Shown: piece after piece, positions 57,155 through 64,000 of the stretch
How the letters are laid out: each line of letters starts with the position of its first letter
How positions within the stretch are numbered: position 1 is the first letter of the stretch
DNA from: CAVZBT01 sp963773605
Lineage (GTDB): Bacteria > Acidobacteriota > UBA6911
NCBI GenBank assembly: GCA_963773605.1
Contig: CAVZBT010000015.1
Span: 65,938-129,937 of the forward strand
DNA length: 64,000 nt
Direction: 5' to 3'
Notes under the pieces: model-generated
The model's input: the letters and a program-made list of their open reading frames with translations, nothing else
Told to the model about the DNA's origin: nothing
Database searches by the model: none
Translations under genes and position numbers: made by a program

Positions 57155-58399
57155 TCATGTCTCGAGCTGCCGTCCCCTGGTTTCGGGCAGCAGGAGCATC
57201 ACGGCAGCCCCCGCCAAAAAGAATCCGGAGGTGAACGTCAAAGCGCCTCCGAGCCCGTACTTGTCGGCGAGCGACCCGACGGTCAATGGCGCGGCGGCGC
57301 TGAGCGCCCGGCCCACATTGTAGGTCAGGCCCTGCGCGGTTCCGCGGACCGATGTCGGGAACAGCTCGGCGAGCAGCGCGCCGAACACGCTGAAGTAGCC
57401 GTGGCCAAAGAAGCCTACCAGGGGTCCGAGCGCCAGGAGCAAAGCCGGGTGATGAGCGAGACCTCCATAGACCGGGACCAGCAGGGACGCCGCCAGCAGG
57501 AAACTGATGAAAACCGGCCGGCGACCGAACCGGTCCGCGAGAAAACCGAAAGTGACATAGCCCAGAAATGCCCCCACCTGCATCGGGATGATCCAGGCGG
57601 AACTCAGGACCAGGCCCAGCCCCGCGCCCCCCATTTCCCGGGGCCTGGAGAGGTAAGCAGGCATCCACGTGAACAGCCCCCAATAGGCGAAAAGCACGCA
57701 CGCCGTGAGCAACGAGGCGAGGCCGGTCGTTTTCAAGAGCGGCATCCGGAAGAGGGCGGAAGACGAAGCGCGCGGAGCGGCAGCGGCCGGTTGCGTCCCA
57801 CGGCGCCACAGTTCAGGTTCAGGCACGTTGCGCCGGATCCAGAGGGTGAGCAGGGCCGGAAAAGCCCCGGCCACGAAGAGAGACCTCCATCCCAGGCGCG
57901 GCAGGAGCGTCGCAGCCAGAACCGCCGCAGCCATGTATCCAATCGCCCACCCTGATTGCATCAAGCCGATGGCCTTGCCGCGGTGCTGCGCGGGCCAGGT
58001 TTCCGACACCAGCACGGAGCCCGCCGACCACTCGCCCCCCATGCCCAGCCCGACGAGAAGGCGCCAGAAGGCCAGCTGCGTTACAGAACCGGCCGTGGCC
58101 GTGAGAGACGTGGCGACAGAATAAGACAGGATGGACAGCATAAGGGCTCTGACACGACCGATGCGGTCGGCCAGGACCCCGAAGAAGATCCCACCCGCCG
58201 CCGAGGCGACCAGCGTCAGGGACACCAGGGCGCCTGCCTGGGCCGAGGTCAGAGAGAACTCGGCACGGATCGCGTCGAGGGCGAAAGCGTAGAGCATGAC
58301 ATCCATCGCGTCCAGCATCCAGCCGAGTTGGGCCGCGAGAAGCGCTTTCCACTGCTGTCGGCTGATGGACCGGTGCCATCGCCCTGCGAGATCAGCCAT
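57155..58399 (-). CDS. MFS transporter inside the 5-oxoprolinase operon
   Basis: 414 residues, 12 predicted transmembrane helices. MFS signatures: DAMDVMLYAFAL in helix 1, GVLADRIGRVRAL (loop 2-3) and FGFLADRFGRRPVF (loop 8-9), plus GLGMGGEWSAGSVLVSE as in the metabolite:H+ symporter (sialate/aromatic acid) branch. Its start overlaps the pxpC stop by 8 bp, so it is translationally coupled to the oxoprolinase. A role in importing pyroglutamate or a related acid is inferred from context. Confidence 0.88.
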   Translation of the reverse strand: MADLAGRWHRSISRQQWKALLAAQLGWMLDAMDVMLYAFALDAIRAEFSLTSAQAGALVSLTLVASAAGGIFFGVLADRIGRVRALMLSILSYSVATSLTATAGSVTQLAFWRLLVGLGMGGEWSAGSVLVSETWPAQHRGKAIGLMQSGWAIGYMAAAVLAATLLPRLGWRSLFVAGAFPALLTLWIRRNVPEPELWRRGTQPAAAAPRASSSALFRMPLLKTTGLASLLTACVLFAYWGLFTWMPAYLSRPREMGGAGLGLVLSSAWIIPMQVGAFLGYVTFGFLADRFGRRPVFISFLLAASLLVPVYGGLAHHPALLLALGPLVGFFGHGYFSVFGALLAELFPTSVRGTAQGLTYNVGRALSAAAPLTVGSLADKYGLGGALTFTSGFFLAGAAVMLLLPETRGRQLET

Positions 58400-59339
58400 C
58401 GACCGTAACCAGGGATCGAGGTTGGATGAGTAGCTCGAGTTCCGCGAGAAGTTCCCACGCCCTGCGCAGTGAGACGAACTCGAAACGGACGGTGTCGCGC
58501 GGGCGCAACTGTCCCACGGCGTGCATGTCGGCGGAGATCACGTTGGCGATTTTTGGATAGCCCCCGGTGGTCTGGTGCTCGACAAACAAGATGATCGGCC
58601 GTCCATCCGGCGGAACCTGGACGGCTCCCAGCGACACGCCCTCCGTAAGCATTTCGCCGGCTTCCCGCGCACGGAGCGGATTGCCCAGCAGCCGGATTCC
58701 CATGCGGTTGGATTCCTCCGACACTACATACGGTGACGAGGCGAAGTCCGTCAGTGCACTGCTGGAATACCGTTCCGCCTGCGGCCCTTCAGTGACACGA
58801 ATGACGTCCCTCCTCAAGAGGCCGACCAACGGATCCGGCAGCCTCATCAATCTCGAGACCCCCAGGGGAGGTGTGCCGAGGTCCAGCTCGTCGCCGGCCT
58901 TGAGCGCGCGCCCCAGGTGACCGCCCAGCCCCGTCATCAGGTGAGTCGAGGCACTTCCCAGCACCGGGGGCACCCGGATTCCCCCGGAGATGCAGACATA
59001 ACAGCGCGCCCCCGACCTGGTCGCGCGAAACCCGACTTGCTGCCCGGCTGCAACGGGGATCGAGGTCCACATGGGCACCGGGGCACGGTCGAGCCGGGGC
59101 TCGAAGTCGGACCCCGCGAGTGCAATAACTGCCGCATGGTCGAACAGGAAGGTGCCCCCGACGAGCGTCATCTCAAGCGCCGGCGCATTCCTGGCATTCC
59201 CGACCAGGAGGTTTCCGAGCCGCATCGACACGGCGTCCGCGGCTCCGGAAGCGGATACCCCAAGGTGGGCCTGGCCGTGCCTTCCGGCATCCTGCACGGT
59301 CGTCTGAAAACCGGGAGCGACCACCGTCACGCGCCTCAC
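58392..59339 (-). CDS. pxpC: 5-oxoprolinase subunit C (biotin-dependent carboxyltransferase-like)
   Basis: 315 residues. TTVQDAGRHGQAHLGVSASG at the N-terminus, GGTFLF, GARCYVCISGG and EHQTTGGYPKIANVISAD are conserved in PxpC/AHS2 proteins. Forms a complex with PxpB and, with PxpA, hydrolyses 5-oxoproline. Overlaps pxpB by 4 bp and the MFS gene by 8 bp. Confidence 0.93.
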   Translation of the reverse strand: MRRVTVVAPGFQTTVQDAGRHGQAHLGVSASGAADAVSMRLGNLLVGNARNAPALEMTLVGGTFLFDHAAVIALAGSDFEPRLDRAPVPMWTSIPVAAGQQVGFRATRSGARCYVCISGGIRVPPVLGSASTHLMTGLGGHLGRALKAGDELDLGTPPLGVSRLMRLPDPLVGLLRRDVIRVTEGPQAERYSSSALTDFASSPYVVSEESNRMGIRLLGNPLRAREAGEMLTEGVSLGAVQVPPDGRPIILFVEHQTTGGYPKIANVISADMHAVGQLRPRDTVRFEFVSLRRAWELLAELELLIQPRSLVTVDG

Positions 59340-60025
59340 CCGGGTACCTCCGCAATCCGGGCGAAATCATCCTCGGAGACGGGACTGAAGCGTACCAGGT
59401 CTCCCATGCACAGCAGGGTCGGGCGAGTTTTGAGTGGGTCGAAGAGCCTCAGCGGGGTGCGCCCGATGATGCGCCATCCTCCCGGCGAATCGAGCGGGTA
59501 TATGCCGGTCTGAGTGCCGCCGATGGCGACACTTCCGGCCGGCACCCTCGTCCGGGGCGTGGGCAGGCGCGGCGTGTAAAGCGCCGGCGGCAGCTCTCCG
59601 AGATACGGGAATCCCGGGGAAAAACCCAGGAAGTAGACCAGGTACTCGGCGGAGCTGTGGATGCGGACGACATCCTCGGACCCCAGCCTGGCGTGTGCGG
59701 CGACGTCCGGGAGGTCCGGGCCGAAAGCCGGGCCGTAGCAGACGGGTATTTCAACGCAGCGTGCCGGCCCGGGGTCGATCGAACCCAGTCTGCTCAGCCA
59801 GGCCCGGGCGGTTTGCTCCATGGTTTCGGCCGAGGCCCGGCGCGGGTCGAATGTGATCAGAACGGAACCATAGGCGGGATGCAGATTCCGCACCGCTTCA
59901 GCCCCGTCTTTTTCAATCAGGAGGCACAATTGCGCGACCCTGCGCTGCTGATCCCGGGAGATCTCCTCCCCGAGCACGATCAGTAGCGAGTGATCACTCG
60001 CGAACTTCACCTGTGCATCGGCCAT
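59336..60025 (-). CDS. pxpB: 5-oxoprolinase subunit B (AHS1 domain)
   Basis: 229 residues. The N-terminal region (SDHSLLIVLGEEISRDQQRR) and the core FLGFSPGFPYLGELP, VPAGSVAIGGTQTGIYPLDS and GGWRIIGRTPLRLFDP match PxpB/KipI. First gene of the operon. The upstream 360 bp to 60384 contains no recognisable gene and must hold the promoter. Confidence 0.93.
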   Translation of the reverse strand: MADAQVKFASDHSLLIVLGEEISRDQQRRVAQLCLLIEKDGAEAVRNLHPAYGSVLITFDPRRASAETMEQTARAWLSRLGSIDPGPARCVEIPVCYGPAFGPDLPDVAAHARLGSEDVVRIHSSAEYLVYFLGFSPGFPYLGELPPALYTPRLPTPRTRVPAGSVAIGGTQTGIYPLDSPGGWRIIGRTPLRLFDPLKTRPTLLCMGDLVRFSPVSEDDFARIAEVPG

Positions 60026-60384
60026 GTCGGTGTCGCAGAGCCGTGAGGCGACCCGTCCGGGAACTGCGGGAGGAGGCCTTTGCGCCCAAAGCCGGCATGC
60101 CTTGCCCGACCAGCAGGCGGGTGCAGTCGCCTAAAACACCGATTTACGCCCGTGCCGGGACCACACGGCCGTCCTTGCCGGTGCCGGGAGCGCGAACCCT
60201 CCCGATGCCCCAATCCGCTGCGGCATTATACACGCCGGCCGGCCGCAACCGCGAGCAGGCCGGCGCATCGGCCGCGTGCGGCGACCTCGCCGTCGTGATC
60301 CATGCGCCGGGGGCGCTCCTTCGTCGCCGCGAGCAGGAGAAGGAGGCGCGACGGCACCGATTGGCTGACCGCACCACGACAGAG
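60026..60384. other. Intergenic region without recognisable gene
   Basis: Very GC-rich; ORFs on both strands have no recognisable domain. Probably holds the pxp promoter. Confidence 0.45.
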
Positions 60385-60831
60385 TCATGCTCCGCCCGAT
60401 TCGTCGGCGTTGCGGTGCGCCGGTCGACTTTGCAGCGGCAGCAGCGCCCGCAGCCTTTCATCTCGCAGGTACAAACCACCCCAGATAAGCAGGCCAAAAT
60501 AGATAGGGAAAAAAGCGTGTGTCAAAAGTGGATCACCTACCCTTATGTGGCTGGCGACTGCCCCGCCCAGGTAGCCGGTCAACAGAATGGCACCGACAAC
60601 CGAAGTGCGGGGAATGACATAGAGGACAGTACAGGCGATCAGGACGATCCCGAGGGGTACAATCACGCTCTCGGGATAGCCGAGCCGAAGGGTCCCCTCA
60701 ACGACAGGCTCGGGCTTTATGAGTTTCGCGACGCCATCCAGGGTCAGGAACAACGCCGGCAGGCCGCTGATCGTGCGTCCAGCCCACAGCAATTTCCTCG
60801 AAATGGGAGCGGTTTGATCGCCGGATTGCAT
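60385..60831 (-). CDS. DoxX-like membrane protein
   Basis: 148 residues, four hydrophobic helices: ISGLPALFLTLDGVAKLI; YPESVIVPLGIVLIACTVLY; VVGAILLTGYLGGAVASHIR; FFPIYFGLLIWGGLYL. The second half (PRTSVVGAILLTGYLGGAVA with HIR) is typical of the DoxX_2 family. Role unclear, possibly redox or stress linked. It lies downstream of the broken FAD reductase on the same strand. Confidence 0.85.
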   Translation of the reverse strand: MQSGDQTAPISRKLLWAGRTISGLPALFLTLDGVAKLIKPEPVVEGTLRLGYPESVIVPLGIVLIACTVLYVIPRTSVVGAILLTGYLGGAVASHIRVGDPLLTHAFFPIYFGLLIWGGLYLRDERLRALLPLQSRPAHRNADESGGA

Positions 60832-60990
60832 GACCTATCCTCCTGGGGTGCATCCATCGGTGAACTGGTCGCCCGCATCAGGAAGATCGTGCCTCGATAC
60901 CTGTGCGGTTCCGGAAACTGCTCGAATGTCCTTGCCGCTTCACAGAGGCGACCCAACCTGTGAGGAAACGCGTACCGGACACTATTTTTG

Positions 60991-62195
60991 TCAGCCTTCA
61001 CGATCGGCGATCGACATGTGGTCCGGTCCGGCCCCCTTCGTGATCAGCTGTCGGGCGGTCTCGACCTTCTCCCACACATTGCACATCATCGCCCCGCGAA
61101 TTTTGCCGTCACGCAAGTAGTAAATGACGCCTGTGTCATAGGGCTTCTGCCATTCCGCCGTTGTCTCCATCTGGGAGTTGACCTCGCCCACCGCCTCGTA
61201 TCCGAACTCGAACAGGTCGGAAAAGAAGAACGGCATGTACGTGTACGGCTCGTGGGCTCCAGCCATGTTTCGGCCGGCGCACTTGCCCTGGTTTATAGCG
61301 TTGTCCCAGTGTTCGACGCGAACCGTTGGGCCCAGCGCCCGGTAGGGGAATCGGGCGTTGTCGCCTGCAGCGTATATGTCCGTTTGAGACGTCCGGAGGC
61401 ACTCGTCGACAACGATGCCGTCGCCGGTATTCAATCCGGCTTTTCAGCCAGTTCCACCTCGGGGCTCTATCCCGATTCCCACGACTACCAGGTCCGACTC
61501 GATCCGCACGCCGTTGCTGGTCTGTGTAATGAGTCGCGAGGCGTTGCGCTGAATCGAGACGGGCCGCTGTTGCTTCAGAGTCCGGATGCCCCGGTTTTCG
61601 TAGTTGCGCTCCATGGCCAGCCCCAGGTCTTCCGGAAACACCCGGCTACAGAGCCACGCAGAAGGGTAGAGCATCGTCACATCCAGCTGGTTCGTCCGGA
61701 GAGCCGCCGCCATTTCAGAACCGATGAAGCCACCTCCGATCACCAGAACCGACCTGCCCTTCGCGGCCTCGCTTCTGAGCCGCTGGTAGTCGCCCAGCGA
61801 GCGGTAGTAGTAGATTTCTGCAATATTCCCGCCCGGGATGCTCAGAGTCTTCGGTGCGCCGCCTGTCGCCAGCAGTAATTTGCCGTACCGGTAGCCCTCG
61901 CCCTGGCTGTCTGCCGCGGTCCTGCTCACCGCATCGATTTGCACGATCCGGCGCCCGGCAAAACCGTCACGCCGTTGCGGTCATAAAACTGCTGATCGTG
62001 CAGGAAGATGTCCTTTACCTCCTTTTCGCCCGACCACAGTTTCTTTGAAAGGGGCGGGCGATCGTAGGGCAGATGGCTTTCCGCCCCAATCATCGTAATG
62101 GCACCGTTAGGATCCACTTCACGGATCCCCTCGATGGCGGACACCCCGGCCAATCCGCCCCCGACGACGAGGTACTGACAGGTGTGCTCTATCAT
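60991..62195 (-). pseudogene. FAD-dependent ferredoxin/rubredoxin reductase-type oxidoreductase, frameshifted
   Basis: Pyridine-nucleotide-disulphide-type reductase. From ATG 62195 (AGGGAG upstream): FAD motif YLVVGGGLAGVSAIEGIRE, then LPYDRPPLSKKLW. Near 61945 the frame slips and continues RIVQIDAVSRTAAD, LLATGGAPKTL and the NAD motif VLVIGGGFIGSEMAAAL. Around 61470-61440 two compensating indels (an extra C in a CCCC run, a missing A in AAAA) interrupt VGIGIEPEVELAEKAGLNTG, after which IYAAGDNARFPYRALG and the C-terminal domain follow to 60991. All domains are present; only reading frames are broken, at homopolymers. Confidence 0.85.
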
Positions 62196-62206
62196 GATTG
62201 TTCTCC

Positions 62207-62587
62207 CTATCCCTTTCGCAGTCCCACCCCGCACATCGACCGGAACTCTTCCCGCAGCGCTGGATTATCCGCGTACTCTCCGCGCCAGAACGTGGCGCGG
62301 GTGATGGCGACATCTCGCCGGACGCCTCTCATTTCAACGCAAAGATGACGGGCTTCGAGATAAATCGCGACGCCGTGAGGCTGCAATACGGCGGCAAGCG
62401 TGTCGGCGATCTGCTGGCCGATCCTCTCCTGCACGGCAAAGCGCCTCGCGAATAATCGTACCAGGCGGGTGAGCTTGGAGATGCCGATAATGTGCTCGTG
62501 GGCAATATAGGCCACATGGGCCTGGCCCTCGGCCCCGGGTTCGATCCGGACGGCCACAAACACCGGGCCGTCGAGGCTACCGCTCAT
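62207..62587 (-). pseudogene. FolE-like (GTP cyclohydrolase I) C-terminal fragment
   Basis: 126 residues. GQAHVAYIAHEHIIGISKLT, RFAVQERIGQQIADTL and EARHLCVEMRGVRRD match the C-terminal half of GTP cyclohydrolase I, including the third zinc ligand Cys in HLC. The upstream CEHHLLPF segment, with the other zinc ligands and catalytic His, is replaced by MSGSLDGPVFVAVRIEPGAE. Intact enzymes are about 185-220 residues. As it stands it should not bind the catalytic zinc. It ends 11 bp before the FAD reductase start. Confidence 0.75.
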
Positions 62588-62680
62588 TCAGCGGGGCGGG
62601 TCGGGACCGCCCCCTCCGCTGCGTCCGACGCAACGCACGCTTGACTTTCGCCAGTCGCCGGCCGAAGAATCCGGGCACCG

Positions 62681-64000
62681 ATGGAGTTTTCGACTGTGGC
62701 AAGAAGAGATGTGAGGAGATCACCTGCTCCTTACAGTTGGGGGAGATGGTTTTCTGTCCTGGCCTGTGCCGCGATTGCGATCCCCTTCTGTCCCCGTGCC
62801 GTGTCCGCCCAGGGTGTTATCCAGTGGGTCGAGGTTCAGCTCGTCCTCGACTCCTCGGGACGGGCGGAAGTCACGTACCAGACCCGCTGGCGTACCGCAG
62901 GGACGATGCATGGTTTCTATTTCGAAGGGGAGGGGGGGCGGCCCCCCCCGATTTCCATGGCGGAGAGGCAGAGTTGCCGAACGGCACCCGGGTGCCTCTG
63001 GCCATCACCGCGGTCGAGTCTGGTCGATGGGATATCGTTCTGTCCGGGGGACGGGCCTGGGGACCAGGGAGGCGACCTACACCTTCAGCTATGGGGCCGA
63101 CCTCGCGGCATCCGGCCGGGTCGAGGCCACCAGGGCCGACGACGGCTCGGAACTGATCGTCCTCAACTGGTCGCCGGTCTCCTGGGATGCACCGCTCGGG
63201 CACCAGACGCTCATGGTGCACCTTCACCCCGATGCCGGCCCCCCGGCGAGGCGACGTGTCCTTTGAGGAGGCCGCCGCCGCCGGCTTTCGGACCGAAGCC
63301 TTCGTCAACGCCCGTTACCGAATCAGCTATAGGGGGGGGTGGGTGATCTTCCGGCACTTTGGGTGCGATTCCATCGGGACGGGGTACCGGCGGGAGAGAT
63401 TCATCGGGTCCAGATCTACCTCCCCGCCGGTCCCTTCGAGGGGAGTGGTGCGCGCGACCCGCAACCGCGAGGCAGCCAGGGCTGAGGAGGAGTTGCGGGA
63501 GCGCGAAACTCCTGCAACAAGCCCGGCTGGCCGAGGAGCGGGCTCAGGAACGCGATCGTCTCATGCAGGCATGGATCTCGCCCGCAGCCATTGTCCTCAT
63601 GCTGGCCTTCCTGGCCCTGGCGGCTCTCAAGCTCAAGGGGATTGCCAGGGCGCGAGCCACCGCTCCCGACATCCTCTGGGAGCGGGATGACTGGGAGCCG
63701 CCGCGGCTGCGCCTTCAGACCTTCCGGAAAGCCGGCAAGGTAGCCGAGCTCAGCCATATCGAGGCCTTGACTCTCCTCGGCCTGCCGTTCCAGGTTATCC
63801 TCGCCCTATCTGTTGGACCTCCTCGCCGCCCGTGGACTGATCAGGCGCGAATCCGCGGGGAAAGCCCTGCGCTTGGCCAGACAGGGGACGGAACCACCGG
63901 ATGGCGAACCCTACCTGGCGTTTGTATGGAAGGAACTGCAGCCCGAATCAGCCCCGCCCCGGCGGACCTCGCCGCACGCCTGGGCCACGCAGGCGGGTAA
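62681..64000 (+). pseudogene. DUF2207-like membrane protein, many frameshifts
   Basis: Pieces of one protein alternate between three frames. Order: signal peptide and QGVIQWVEVQLVLDSSGR (frame of 62681); FHGGEAELPNGTRVPLAITA; EATYTFSYGADLAASGR and LIVLNWSPVSWDAPLG; RGDVSFEEAAAAGFRTEAF; VPAGEIHRVQIYLPAGPFEG; a transmembrane segment ISPAAIVLMLAFLALAALKL; then LLDLLAARGLIRRESAGKAL. The beta domain plus helix layout resembles DUF2207 proteins. At least six indels, several in G or C runs, are needed to join them, while the amino acids remain conserved-looking. The gene reaches the window edge. Confidence 0.6.

Noticed and set aside
60013..60963. 316-residue plus-strand ORF
   Set aside because: Antisense to the DoxX-like gene and a non-coding gap; composition is Arg/Gln-rich shadow.

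Overview
The window is GC-rich and dense with genes of a free-living soil-type bacterium, most likely Acidobacteriota (Bryobacterales/Solibacter-like). The evidence is a PadR regulator next to an ADOP-type (acidobacterial duplicated orphan permease) MacB/FtsX protein, three Tat-exported Gfo/Idh/MocA dehydrogenases, a remnant of an Oar-like TonB-dependent receptor, and many secreted proteins that resemble acidobacterial conserved hypotheticals. This assignment is by recognition, not by a search.

Layout. 0-10 kb: a PEGA-domain C-terminus, a frameshifted GH2 exo-beta-D-glucosaminidase, a VapBC-type toxin-antitoxin pair, ferritin, a secreted esterase, a MocA dehydrogenase, a LysE exporter and the receptor remnant. 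10-14 kb: a 1,135-residue secreted multidomain GH88 protein. 14.8-21.3 kb: a co-directional envelope-type gene set (ABC exporter, secreted kinase-like protein, phospholipase D-like protein, conserved secreted protein, metallophosphoesterase, then a 26-residue membrane peptide and a YtxH protein). 21.7-30.5 kb: a second MocA dehydrogenase, a truncated radical-SAM/SPASM gene, a second ABC exporter, a DUF1905/YdeI protein, a nucleotidyltransferase, a uvrA with a large internal deletion and a metallo-beta-lactamase-fold lipoprotein. 30.7-37.2 kb: a low-complexity secreted protein and a TolC-MFP-RND efflux operon whose RND gene is frameshifted. 37.4-41.6 kb: a Crp/Fnr regulator divergent from a cytochrome c nitric oxide reductase with a di-heme NorC, then an HtrA-like protease. 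41.7-49.6 kb: PadR/ADOP, two secreted proteins and a YdjI-like SPFH/zinc-ribbon pair. 49.7-56.1 kb: exported enolase-superfamily and creatininase-family enzymes, a TPR protein, a three-repeat protein and a third MocA dehydrogenase. 56.3-60.0 kb: a pxpB-pxpC-MFS-pxpA 5-oxoproline operon. 60.4-64 kb: a DoxX-like protein, a frameshifted FAD reductase, a FolE C-terminal fragment and a heavily frameshifted DUF2207-like gene.

Themes. Polysaccharide and amino-sugar use (GH2, GH88, MocA enzymes, esterase), envelope maintenance and efflux, NO detoxification, and oxoproline salvage. An intergenic repeat family with GGAGTGCGG...CCGCACTCC ends occurs five times. At least five genes carry indels. Those in the last 2.6 kb cluster at homopolymers while conserved residues persist in alternating frames, so sequence error is at least as likely as gene decay there. 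The least described part is the 14.8-20.4 kb set, especially the exported protein with protein-kinase-like DLKxxN and DLG motifs.
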